DNA of 30,101 bases from positions 1 to 30,101 of IMG/VR virus record IMGVR_UViG_3300006793_000162, one strand, 5' to 3'. This document shows positions 1-5,861 of the stretch, piece by piece. A program made the translations under genes and the position numbers. Every line of letters begins with the position of its first letter. Position 1 is the stretch's first letter. Source of the stretch: a virus. A model generated the notes under the pieces. It ran no database searches and was not told where the DNA came from. It worked only from the letters and a program-made list of their open reading frames with translations.

Positions 1-2
1 CA

Positions 3-200
3 AACTGGTTACAAGGGGGCGCAATTGATATACCTCTGTATTACTATGATATTACTAAACTAGCTAAAAGAGTACACGAAACCGCAGTTTTGACACAGAA
101 AGAGACAGACAAAATTCACGAGAATTTTTATAATCATATATCTGCTCACTGCTTAAGGTTAGCAACAGAGTATAAAATCAACTATAATAATTTAAGATAA
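3..200 (+). CDS. Hypothetical protein, C-terminal part (cut by window edge)
   Basis: An open frame enters from the left edge and ends with TAA at 198-200. About 65 residues are visible, beginning NWLQGGAIDIPLYYYDI. The visible part is mixed hydrophobic and charged, probably helical in its second half (LAKRVHETAVLTQKETDKIH), with no motif I recognise. The start codon lies outside the window, so length and function cannot be judged. It is followed after 24 nt by the next small gene on the same strand, which suggests one transcript. Confidence 0.6.
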   Translation, partial: NWLQGGAIDIPLYYYDITKLAKRVHETAVLTQKETDKIHENFYNHISAHCLRLATEYKINYNNLR

Positions 201-224
201 TAATAACCAATAAAAACAAACAAA

Positions 225-416
225 ATGAACACAAATTTAGTAAACCAAACAGCGCAAGAAATAAGAGAAATTAGAGACATTTTAGAGATACTTAAAATTG
301 ATACTGGAGTTAGTAGGAAATTAACGAATGTACAGGCGTTAATGATTTCTAGAATTTTAACTAAAGACTTAGAGAAAAAAGAGAAGTTTGTAAGTTTTAA
401 TTTAATGCAAGACTAA
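225..416 (+). CDS. Small hypothetical helical protein (63 aa)
   Basis: Begins at an ATG preceded by an A-rich leader (aaaacaaacaaa), the start context seen throughout this phage; there is no Shine-Dalgarno sequence. The protein is charged and likely alpha-helical, with regularly spaced Ile/Leu in residues 8-30 (EIREIRDILEILKID). There are no Cys or His clusters and no membrane segment. I do not recognise a family. It lies just upstream of the candidate hammerhead ribozyme, so its message may be cut in its 3' untranslated part. Confidence 0.6.
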   Translation: MNTNLVNQTAQEIREIRDILEILKIDTGVSRKLTNVQALMISRILTKDLEKKEKFVSFNLMQD

Positions 417-449
417 GCGCAAAAACCTGAGTAAGTTTTTAAACTGCTC

Positions 450-498
450 CTGTTCTAGAGTGTATGCTCTAGCTGATGAAGTCAAAAGACAGAAACAG
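450..498 (+). ncRNA. Candidate hammerhead ribozyme (stem III open)
   Basis: The three-stem hammerhead core is present. Stem III is CTGT (450-453) with ACAG (495-498). The cleavage triplet is GTT, with U454 as residue H17. Stem I is CTAGAG (455-460) with CTCTAG (467-472) around loop TGTATG. The core CTGATGA is at 473-479, stem II is GTC (481-483) with GAC (488-490) around AAAA, and the core GAA is at 492-494, directly before the A of stem III. One deviation: the usual G10.1-C11.1 pair is A480/A491 here, which could slow cleavage. Predicted cut between 454 and 455, giving the 527-1189 message a 5' leader of about 72 nt. It lies in a gene-free gap. Self-cleavage is inferred from fold and conserved core only. 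Confidence 0.68.
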
Positions 499-526
499 AA
501 TATATTAATCTCAAAAAATAAACAAA

Positions 527-1189
527 ATGAGAAATTTATTAAACATTGAACGCCAAATGTTAGACTCTGCAAGGGGTTTTAATTTACTAGGCGAATTAAC
601 AGATTTAGCACAAATGCTAAACGAAGCACAGAGCGAGAAATTAACAGCTAAAATTCAGCAAGGGAAACTAGCTATTGAGTGTAAAAAGTGGTTAAAAAAG
701 CCACAAACAACGCGTATTTTTGAAGAGTTTGACCTTGAAAAATGGAGTATTGAAGAAATGAGCTTAAAATTCTTTTCAGTTAGACAAAGTCAAATGAACA
801 GAATGATTAAAGCGCACAAGCATACTCAAGAGAATTCAGAAGCATTGACTAATTTTCTGAATAAATGTACAGAAGAAGAGGAAAGCGGAAAAAAAGTGTC
901 TAGAAGTATTGACAATTTTAACAAATATGTTAAAGGGTTAAACACTGATTCAACAGAAGAAGTTAGCGCGACAATACCGACAATTTTCACACTGGCTTTT
1001 AAGATAAAAGAAGTAGAGCAGAACGCGGAGCGCAATATCGCAGTTAGAATTGATGAAAATCTAACCTTAACAAGCAAAAATGAACAAGATGAAATTGTTA
1101 AAGCTATGCAATTTTTAGCATCTCAATTAGCGGGAGTATCTGTTCTAACTGGGGTTGATACCGACAATTTTAACAATAATTCAATTTAA
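527..1189 (+). CDS. Hypothetical early protein (220 aa)
   Basis: ATG start behind an A-rich leader (aaaaaataaacaaa); first gene downstream of the candidate hammerhead ribozyme. The protein is largely helical and charged. Residues about 40-75 (KIQQGKLAIECKKWL and the following stretch) faintly recall the start of phage DUF3102-type proteins, but this is too weak for a name. The C-terminus is Asn-rich. No membrane segment, metal site or nucleotide-binding motif is visible. It is separated from the amidoligase-like gene by only 25 nt, so the two are probably co-transcribed. Confidence 0.75.
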   Translation: MRNLLNIERQMLDSARGFNLLGELTDLAQMLNEAQSEKLTAKIQQGKLAIECKKWLKKPQTTRIFEEFDLEKWSIEEMSLKFFSVRQSQMNRMIKAHKHTQENSEALTNFLNKCTEEEESGKKVSRSIDNFNKYVKGLNTDSTEEVSATIPTIFTLAFKIKEVEQNAERNIAVRIDENLTLTSKNEQDEIVKAMQFLASQLAGVSVLTGVDTDNFNNNSI

Positions 1190-1214
1190 ATATTAACTTA
1201 AAACACACACACAA

Positions 1215-2282
1215 ATGAGAAATTTTATAGGTAAAAAATACGATACACTAGAGCGCGAAGCGACCAACAGAAATGGGCGCAGTGTCTCTAGAACTATCGT
1301 ACAAGGTTACCAACAATCACCGAACGCGGAAAATTACGCGTCAACACCTTTTGAAATAGATTTGAAAGGGCTTAACCGCAGACAAAGAGAGAATAATATT
1401 CGCACTACTCAAACCTCTGCTCTTCCTTATGAAGTAATTCATAAATCTATTTTTACAATAGGTATGGAAGTTGAAAAGTCAAGAATTTCAAGAGAAGTTT
1501 TGACAGGGTCATCACTAAATGAATTTTGTTATTTAATGAAAGGAATTGAACGAGATGGGTCTTGCGGACTAGAAGCAATCACAAATATTTTACCACTTGT
1601 ACCGCAGTGCAAATGGCGAAATAAAATGTTTAATCTGATGTATGAAGCAGAAAAACTAATTGAGGAGGAGTATAGCCAATCTGATGAAATGAACGGGCGC
1701 GGGTCGTATATGTGCGGGGGTCATATCACAATTAGCAGTATTAATCATACCGCTAGTGAATTAAATAAACTGATGAGACCATACACCGCAATTATTTATG
1801 CCTTAAACAGAAAGCGACTAGCTAATCAGTATTGTTGTAACAATACCAATGCTAGAACGAGGGGGGAAAGCGAACAATTTAATCCAGCGTATAATAAATA
1901 CCAACCAATATTTGAAAAAGCGGGGGGAAAGCTACTTGAGTTTAGACTATGGAGCCGATTCACTAGCGTAAAACAAATGATTAATAGGTATAAATTAATG
2001 CAAATTATTGTTGATTATGCTGTCAACGATAGAGGTACTTATGCGAAGTTAATGAAGAAACTTAAGCCGATTTTATTGTCTATGTATAATAATAATGAGC
2101 AAAAAGTTAATGAGTTAATAGTGTTGTCTAGAAGTTTTAAAAAGATGTTAGTCTCTAATAAAATAGATGAAAAAATAACAAAATTTATCTATCGTAGTGA
2201 GCGTTCTCAAGACAGCTTTTTAACACCACAAGCAAAAAGAATGTTAAGACAAAACCTCATAACTTGGGCTAGTATGCGTTGA
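1215..2282 (+). CDS. Amidoligase-like enzyme (amidoligase_2, glutamine-synthetase-like fold)
   Basis: 355 aa. The family signatures appear in the expected order: GMEVEKS near residue 83 (the GxExE strand), ERDGSCGLEAITNILPL near 112-128 (the D-GS-E-SP type strand), GGHITIS near 168-174 (the G-H-H type metal/ATP strand), and LLEFRLWSR near 240. Family knowledge: these ATP-dependent ligases join an amine to a carboxylate, and they are often encoded beside class II glutamine amidotransferases and AIG2/GGCT-type cyclotransferases. Exactly those two domains follow at 2637-3725. The substrate cannot be told from sequence; cell-wall peptide, a small gamma-glutamyl metabolite or a protein side chain are all possible. 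The gene ends in TGA and is followed at once by a palindrome and a strong terminator. Assignment rests on motifs read by eye. Confidence 0.65.
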   Translation: MRNFIGKKYDTLEREATNRNGRSVSRTIVQGYQQSPNAENYASTPFEIDLKGLNRRQRENNIRTTQTSALPYEVIHKSIFTIGMEVEKSRISREVLTGSSLNEFCYLMKGIERDGSCGLEAITNILPLVPQCKWRNKMFNLMYEAEKLIEEEYSQSDEMNGRGSYMCGGHITISSINHTASELNKLMRPYTAIIYALNRKRLANQYCCNNTNARTRGESEQFNPAYNKYQPIFEKAGGKLLEFRLWSRFTSVKQMINRYKLMQIIVDYAVNDRGTYAKLMKKLKPILLSMYNNNEQKVNELIVLSRSFKKMLVSNKIDEKITKFIYRSERSQDSFLTPQAKRMLRQNLITWASMR

Positions 2283-2289
2283 TGCAATA

Positions 2290-2301
2290 GTCGTTAACGA
2301 C
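2290..2301. repeat. Palindrome GTCGTTAACGAC (copy 1 of GTCGT-N2-ACGAC)
   Basis: Perfect 12-bp palindrome between the stop codon of the amidoligase-like gene and its terminator. The identical 12-mer recurs at 14094-14105, and related copies are at 5861, 7378 and 16406. Possibly a protein-binding site. Confidence 0.6.
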
Positions 2302-2308
2302 CAAAATT

Positions 2309-2336
2309 AAGACCGCTTTTTGCGGTCTTTTTTTTT
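2309..2336 (+). terminator. Rho-independent terminator after the amidoligase-like gene
   Basis: Perfect 8-bp stem AAGACCGC (2309-2316) with GCGGTCTT (2322-2329), loop TTTTT, followed by a run of T to 2336. It closes the transcript holding the genes at 225-2282 and insulates the downstream control region. Confidence 0.9.
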
Positions 2337-2372
2337 GCTCCACACCCAACTACCGACAAGAGCAGGAAAGAG

Positions 2373-2409
2373 CCACACACCACCACACCACCACACACCA
2401 CCACACACT
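2373..2409 (+). repeat. A/C-only low-complexity tract
   Basis: About 37 bases made only of A and C in irregular CACACCA / CCACACA units, free of G and T on this strand. Such a strand cannot fold on itself. It sits between the terminator and the iteron-like repeats. It could be an unstructured entry region for replication proteins, or simply a replication-slippage product. Confidence 0.8.
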
Positions 2410-2422
2410 ATATTATATAAAG

Positions 2423-2524
2423 TACACGAAACATAAATTCGCACAACTACACGAAACATAAATTCGCATAAAGCAGAAGACTTTTAAAAGCGGTCTTCTA
2501 AAATACACGAAATCAAATTTCGCC
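2423..2524. repeat. Iteron-like repeats (three copies of a 21-bp unit)
   Basis: TACACGAAACATAAATTCGC(A) occurs at 2423-2443 and again, identical, at 2448-2468. A diverged copy, TACACGAAATCAAATTTCGC(C), is at 2504-2524. Each unit has partial dyad symmetry (CGAA...TTCG, or CGAAA...TTTCG in the third). The first two copies are 25 bp apart. A hairpin-forming inverted repeat lies between copies two and three. The array is immediately upstream of a promoter, so it may be an operator array or a replication origin. Confidence 0.75.
2475..2499. repeat. Inverted repeat with nested palindrome
   Basis: AGAAGAC (2475-2481) pairs with GTCTTCT (2493-2499), and the palindrome CTTTTAAAAG (2481-2490) is nested inside. 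No T-tract follows on either strand, so a terminator is unlikely. It sits inside the iteron-like array. Confidence 0.6.
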
Positions 2525-2531
2525 TAAATTG

Positions 2532-2563
2532 TTTGGCTATGTCTAAATGTTTTCTTATCTTTG
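2532..2563 (+). promoter_or_regulatory. Bacteroidota-type promoter P1
   Basis: The -33 element TTTG (2532-2535) and the -7 element TATCTTTG (2556-2563, matching TAnnTTTG) are 20 nt apart. The stretch TTTGGCTATGTCTAAAT (2532-2548) is identical at promoter P2 (5893-5909). TGTCTAAAT occurs twice, at 2540-2548 and 2562-2570, 22 bp apart (about two helical turns), overlapping both core elements as an operator would. It probably drives the genes from 2637 to about 5861. Confidence 0.8.
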
Positions 2564-2636
2564 TCTAAATTAATCAGAGGTCAGAGGACAATACTAGGCA
2601 ATAGTAGGAAGTCTAAACCTCACAAACAAATAAATT

Positions 2637-2990
2637 ATGTGTATAATAATAGTGAAGTCGAAAGACAAGCAAGTCTCACAAGAGACATTAAAAAATTCTG
2701 CAAGAATTAACCCTCACGGATTAGGGGTAATTTTTCTGGATACCAACGAGGTAAAATATTTTAAATCAAAGGATTATAAAGTATTGAATACTAATAGACC
2801 ATACATTGCGCATTTTAGATACGCAACCAAAGGGAAAATCAATAGAGAAAATACGCACCCTTTTATCTGTGGGAAAAACACAGATGAACTGCTAATGCAC
2901 AATGGAACTCTAGTAGGATATGGGTCGCACGACTTATGCGATAGCAAACAACTAGCTATCGAACTAGGGGGCATACCTCGTAGCAACTGA
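2637..2990 (+). CDS. Class II glutamine amidotransferase domain (N-terminal part of an interrupted GAT-II/GGACT gene)
   Basis: 117 aa up to an in-frame TGA at 2988-2990. The protein begins MCIIIVK, so Cys2 would be the N-terminal nucleophile of an Ntn-hydrolase once Met is removed. IAHFRYATKG (HxR motif, about residues 57-66), HPF, and LMHNGTL (oxyanion-hole Asn-Gly) fit class II amidotransferases, which release ammonia from glutamine. The same frame continues past the TGA with residues typical of the rest of this domain (SRFVSYN, then NGVWFSKP), and then enters a cyclotransferase domain with no ATG of its own. So the TGA splits one longer gene: a nonsense mutation, programmed readthrough or a sequencing error. 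Expressed from P1. It is the natural partner of the amidoligase-like gene upstream. Confidence 0.75.
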   Translation: MCIIIVKSKDKQVSQETLKNSARINPHGLGVIFLDTNEVKYFKSKDYKVLNTNRPYIAHFRYATKGKINRENTHPFICGKNTDELLMHNGTLVGYGSHDLCDSKQLAIELGGIPRSN

Positions 2991-3116
2991 AGAGCAGTAC
3001 TAGGTCAGCACGATTCTAGATTTGTTTCATACAATAAGAGGAATAGACAATACGAAATCTATAACAAAGACTTATGGAGTAAGCGTAATGGGGTTTGGTT
3101 TTCTAAACCTAATGTA

Positions 3117-3725
3117 TTGCAAGACAATGTTGTAGCAGTTTATGGTACATTAAAAAAAGGTTATGGAAACCACCGATTATTAATCAATCAAAGATTTGTA
3201 GGGAAAGGAACAACAACCGATAGATACCCACTTATAATTAATGGGCTACCTTATTTAATGGAAGAGAAAGGCAAAGGACATAAAGTAGAGGTAGAAGTTT
3301 ATAAAGTAGATGATGACACCTTTAGAAGTCTTGATGCTTTAGAAGGACACCCAACTTTTTACGAAAGGGTAGAGACAAGTATAACAATGAAGAGCGGTAA
3401 GAAAATTACAGCTTGGATATATTTTAATCGTAGTCAAAAGAACTATACGAATGAAAAATACTATGTAAGGTATACGCGAGATAATACTTGGAACTATTGG
3501 AAACCTAATTATCAAAAGTACCAACCTCAACAATATACAACATATCACGACCGCAAAGACTTGTTCTCTTCATTGTCGGTAATTGCAGACAAAGAAGATG
3601 ACAACGCAAAGTATTGTCAGATATGTTTTGAAGAAGTATACTATGATGAAACTGAAATCAGTAATCAAAAATATCATTGCAGTGTGTGTAATGAAATGTA
3701 TTCAGAGCAAGAGGTTAGTAAATAA
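3117..3725 (+). CDS. Gamma-glutamylamine-cyclotransferase-like (AIG2/GGCT fold) domain with C-terminal zinc ribbon
   Basis: In the same frame as the amidotransferase upstream (2637) and separated from it only by TGA 2988-2990. The boundary used here is a TTG at 3117; no ATG exists between the TGA and the domain, so independent translation is doubtful and the full gene is probably 2637-3725 (362 codons). VAVYGTLKKGYGNHRLL, RYPLII, VEVEVYKVDD and LDALEGHPTFYERV resemble the GGACT branch of the family. The Glu in LDALEG (codon 3342-3344) aligns with its catalytic Glu. The reaction removes a gamma-glutamyl group as 5-oxoproline. The last about 40 residues hold two Cys pairs (CQIC...CSVC), a likely zinc ribbon. 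A hairpin overlaps the stop codon. Confidence 0.7.
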   Translation: MQDNVVAVYGTLKKGYGNHRLLINQRFVGKGTTTDRYPLIINGLPYLMEEKGKGHKVEVEVYKVDDDTFRSLDALEGHPTFYERVETSITMKSGKKITAWIYFNRSQKNYTNEKYYVRYTRDNTWNYWKPNYQKYQPQQYTTYHDRKDLFSSLSVIADKEDDNAKYCQICFEEVYYDETEISNQKYHCSVCNEMYSEQEVSK

Positions 3726-3740
3726 CCTCTGCTTTGTTTA
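3710..3740 (+). terminator. Possible weak terminator or attenuator over the stop codon
   Basis: Perfect 8-bp stem AGAGGTTA (3710-3717) with TAACCTCT (3723-3730), loop GTAAA, followed by the imperfect T-rich stretch GCTTTGTTTA. The stop codon TAA lies in the 3' arm, so translating ribosomes would melt the stem. It may lower expression of the small genes downstream. Confidence 0.45.
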
Positions 3741-3768
3741 CTGAAGTTAAATTTAAAACTAAATAATT

Positions 3769-3975
3769 ATGAAAGAAACAATAGACTTTTTACACGAGCA
3801 AGTCAAGGCTTTGCAGACAGAAGTAGACAAACTCAAAGAAGAAAATACCATCCTGTTTGACTATGCCGATTGTAAAATGGTAGAGGGGTGCGAAGAAGCA
3901 ACACGAGTACTAAATAAAATAGAGTATAATAATGTTGATAATTTTGACTATGAAATTAGAAAATTAAATAAATAA
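3769..3975 (+). CDS. Small coiled-coil protein (68 aa)
   Basis: Starts at ATG after the leader aactaaataatt, which is reused before several genes here. Residues 1-30 have heptad-like hydrophobics with alternating charges (FLHEQVKALQTEVDKLKEE), so a coiled coil is likely. The rest is acidic with two Cys. Family not recognised. The stop codon is followed after 2 nt by the next start (TAA-CT-ATG), which suggests coupled translation. Confidence 0.65.
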   Translation: MKETIDFLHEQVKALQTEVDKLKEENTILFDYADCKMVEGCEEATRVLNKIEYNNVDNFDYEIRKLNK

Positions 3976-3977
3976 CT

Positions 3978-4307
3978 ATGATAACAATAGAAAAAAATTG
4001 TGCAGGACAATGTGCAAAATGCGAAAGCGAAAATATAGAGTACGACACAATGGTCTGTATGGGCGATTATGTGTATTACCCATACGATTGTCAGCATTGT
4101 GGGAACAAGGGAAAAGAACACTATACATTAGTTTACGAGATTACCGAAACTACAATAGAAAGTTACTACTGCGAAAATTGTGGAGAAGATGGATTAGACA
4201 ACCCTATTGATGATGGTACAGGGAGTATTTTTTGTAGCAATCATTGTATAGAAAAGAGTTTAGAATGGAGAAGTGAGGATATAAAAAAGTATATAACCAA
4301 CAACTAA
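3978..4307 (+). CDS. Small protein with several zinc-ribbon Cys pairs (109 aa)
   Basis: Cys pairs occur in series: CAKC (residues 12-15), CQHC, CENC near the middle, then FCSNHC. Two zinc ribbons are likely, one N-terminal (CAKC...CQHC) and one C-terminal (CENC...CSNHC). The protein is acidic overall and has no enzyme motif. Small zinc-ribbon proteins of phages often bind nucleic acid or host proteins, but nothing here shows which. It is one of three Cys-rich products in this operon, besides the end of the preceding cyclotransferase gene and 5634-5861. Start chosen 2 nt after the upstream stop. Confidence 0.7.
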   Translation: MITIEKNCAGQCAKCESENIEYDTMVCMGDYVYYPYDCQHCGNKGKEHYTLVYEITETTIESYYCENCGEDGLDNPIDDGTGSIFCSNHCIEKSLEWRSEDIKKYITNN

Positions 4308-4319
4308 ATAACTATAACT

Positions 4320-4484
4320 ATGAATAAAACACAAGAAATAAAACAGGCAATAAGCATTTTAGATGAAGCGTATAGCAAAGTAATGAGTTTGGTAAGAAGT
4401 GATGATGACCACGAAACTATTAATCTAATTCAACCAATCCTTGACAAGATTGATGAAGTGCAAAACGAAATCGAAGAATTATAA
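4320..4484 (+). CDS. Small acidic helical protein (54 aa)
   Basis: ATG at 4320 after the leader ataactataact, stop TAA at 4482-4484. The product begins MNKTQEIKQAISILDEAY and ends with EIEEL. It is acidic and predicted helical, with no Cys and no membrane segment. Function unknown. The stop is followed after 2 nt by the next ATG (TAA-TT-ATG), the spacing also seen at 3975/3978 and 5351/5354, and this supports its being a real gene despite the short length. Confidence 0.6.
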   Translation: MNKTQEIKQAISILDEAYSKVMSLVRSDDDHETINLIQPILDKIDEVQNEIEEL

Positions 4485-4486
4485 TT

Positions 4487-4600
4487 ATGAAAGAACTATT
4501 AAAACAAATCAAAGAAAATCCATTTGAGATATTACAAGGCGTAATATTTTTAATGGTGTTAAGTATATTATTTTACTTATCAATATGGATATTTTACTAA
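4487..4600 (+). CDS. Small single-pass membrane protein (37 aa)
   Basis: ATG at 4487, two bases after the previous stop; ends with TAA at 4598-4600. A short charged N-terminus (MKELLKQIKENPFE) is followed by about 20 hydrophobic residues (ILQGVIFLMVLSILFYLSIW) and almost nothing after them. This looks like a single transmembrane helix with the Lys-rich end inside the cell. It could be an early membrane effector, such as a superinfection or host-take-over factor, but nothing identifies it. Confidence 0.6.
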   Translation: MKELLKQIKENPFEILQGVIFLMVLSILFYLSIWIFY

Positions 4601-4616
4601 TTAAAAACAAACAACT

Positions 4617-4970
4617 ATGGGATATAGAAGTCAGGTATATATAGGTATACCTACAAACAAACGAAAAGACTTTGAACAATTAAACTTGGGAGAAACCTAT
4701 GAAAATACTCCGCTACAACTAACAAAAATTTTAGGGGTAGAGTCAGAGCAAGAGAAAATAATAATATATAAAGGAGACTGGTTAAAGTGGTACCCTGAAT
4801 ATGAAGCAGTGCGAACTATCACGAGCTTTGTAGAGGGGCTTGTTGATGAAGATGGATACACAGACACACCCGCCTTTATAGTAGCAGTAGGCGAGGATGG
4901 AACAATACATTCTGAATGGGGGTCTTACTATGACTGGGTAGAAATATATACACAAATAAATATAATCTAA
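4617..4970 (+). CDS. Conserved-type phage protein beginning MGYRS (117 aa)
   Basis: Begins MGYRSQVYIGI, an opening I associate with a family of small phage proteins of unknown role. It has aromatic-rich stretches (GDWLKWYPEYEAV; SEWGSYYDWVEIYT) and an acidic C-terminal half (VAVGEDGTIHSEWG). It looks like a compact alpha/beta protein with no catalytic motif that I can see. Leader aaacaaacaact precedes the ATG. It lies mid-operon among other small early genes, so a role in host interaction is possible. Confidence 0.7.
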   Translation: MGYRSQVYIGIPTNKRKDFEQLNLGETYENTPLQLTKILGVESEQEKIIIYKGDWLKWYPEYEAVRTITSFVEGLVDEDGYTDTPAFIVAVGEDGTIHSEWGSYYDWVEIYTQINII

Positions 4971-4982
4971 AACTAAATAATT

Positions 4983-5351
4983 ATGAAAATAGCAATCATA
5001 CGATACACAGAAGGAACAGGAAGAACTTATATTGTTGATATAACTACCGACCCTGACAAGTGGTTAGTGGACAATAACTCAACACGAGATAAAGAAGAAT
5101 ACGAGAAATTGTCTGACTTTGATATAGAGTGGACAACATTAAAACACTATGTTAATCAATTTGGTTATATGGGTAGCAATAGAATTAAACTTATTGAAAA
5201 ACTAATCCACTATTATGAAGTGGATATAGATAATTGCAAAATGTCTCACGAAATGTGGATAGAAGAATTAGCAAAGGCAATGAGTGATAAAAATTACAAA
5301 GATAATTTTCTTAAGGAACACAAAGACTATGTAAAATTTTTAAACGAATAA
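4983..5351 (+). CDS. Hypothetical protein (122 aa)
   Basis: Starts at ATG after aactaaataatt. The N-terminal third looks beta-rich (MKIAIIRYTEGTGRTYIVDI), the remainder helical and charged, with IEWTTLKHYVNQFGY in the middle and a Lys/Asp-rich end. No recognised motif. TAA 5349-5351 is separated from the next ATG by 2 nt, so it is probably translated in a chain with its neighbour. Confidence 0.7.
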   Translation: MKIAIIRYTEGTGRTYIVDITTDPDKWLVDNNSTRDKEEYEKLSDFDIEWTTLKHYVNQFGYMGSNRIKLIEKLIHYYEVDIDNCKMSHEMWIEELAKAMSDKNYKDNFLKEHKDYVKFLNE

Positions 5352-5353
5352 TT

Positions 5354-5623
5354 ATGATAACAATAGAACAAATTAAAAATATCGCAAAAGATATAAAGGA
5401 AGATAAGGAATGGGTAAATGATAGCCATACCTTTGCTGAACACAAAGGCGTAGTGAATGGGCTTGATAGACTTATAAGACACTTGACAGGAATTAAGGCA
5501 AAAGATGAATTGGAATGGTGGAGATTATACGGAGAATATGTGTCAAAAGTGCATAATAATGTAGACGCTGAGGCGTGTGCTTATGCTGACGGAGACGAGG
5601 AATATAAAGAAAACTTTAAATAA
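5354..5623 (+). CDS. Hypothetical acidic protein (89 aa)
   Basis: Acidic and helical, with a Trp pair (ELEWWRLYG) and an Asp/Glu-rich end (ADGDEEYKENF). It starts 2 nt after the preceding stop. No homology that I recognise. The high negative charge and small size resemble phage proteins that mimic DNA or bind basic host proteins, but that is speculation from composition only. Confidence 0.65.
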   Translation: MITIEQIKNIAKDIKEDKEWVNDSHTFAEHKGVVNGLDRLIRHLTGIKAKDELEWWRLYGEYVSKVHNNVDAEACAYADGDEEYKENFK

Positions 5624-5633
5624 ATAAATAATT

Positions 5634-5861
5634 ATGAATTATGATGATTGGAAATTAGCAACCCCTGACTATGAAGAAATGGTCAGTCATTGTTGCGGAG
5701 CAGAATACTGGGAAGCAAGAGACGAAGAAACTGAAGCCGACTATATATGTGGTTGTTGTGATGATGAATGTGAGATTGTTGAGAAATACGAGTACGATAT
5801 TTCAGAAAGAGAGGCAAGAGCAGAAATGCGGATGGATGAAGAGCGACTTGAAAGAGATTAG
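5634..5861 (+). CDS. Small acidic zinc-ribbon-like protein (75 aa)
   Basis: A Cys motif HCCGAEYW (about residues 19-26) and then CGCCDDEC (about 39-46) form a four-Cys zinc site. The rest is strongly charged (DISEREARAEMRMDEERLERD), probably a helix. It starts after aaataaataatt and ends in TAG at 5859-5861, inside the 5' arm of a hairpin. Last gene before promoter P2. Function unknown. Another frame is also open over part of this stretch, but its product lacks the zinc motif and is less likely. Confidence 0.65.
   Translation: MNYDDWKLATPDYEEMVSHCCGAEYWEARDEETEADYICGCCDDECEIVEKYEYDISEREARAEMRMDEERLERD

Noticed and set aside
2373-2409. CRISPR-like repeat
   Set aside because: Units are too short and irregular, with no spacers; it is a simple A/C tract.
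2475-2499. Terminator at the inverted repeat in the iteron region
   Set aside because: No T-run on either side; a protein-binding or origin hairpin is more likely.
2988-2990. TGA read as selenocysteine
   Set aside because: No bacterial SECIS-like hairpin with a GGU/GGA loop is seen just downstream, and the position is not in a redox motif; Trp fits better.
3998-4210. Arg-rich frame inside 3978-4307
   Set aside because: Out-of-frame reading of the zinc-ribbon gene; its Cys and Arg content follow from that gene's codons.
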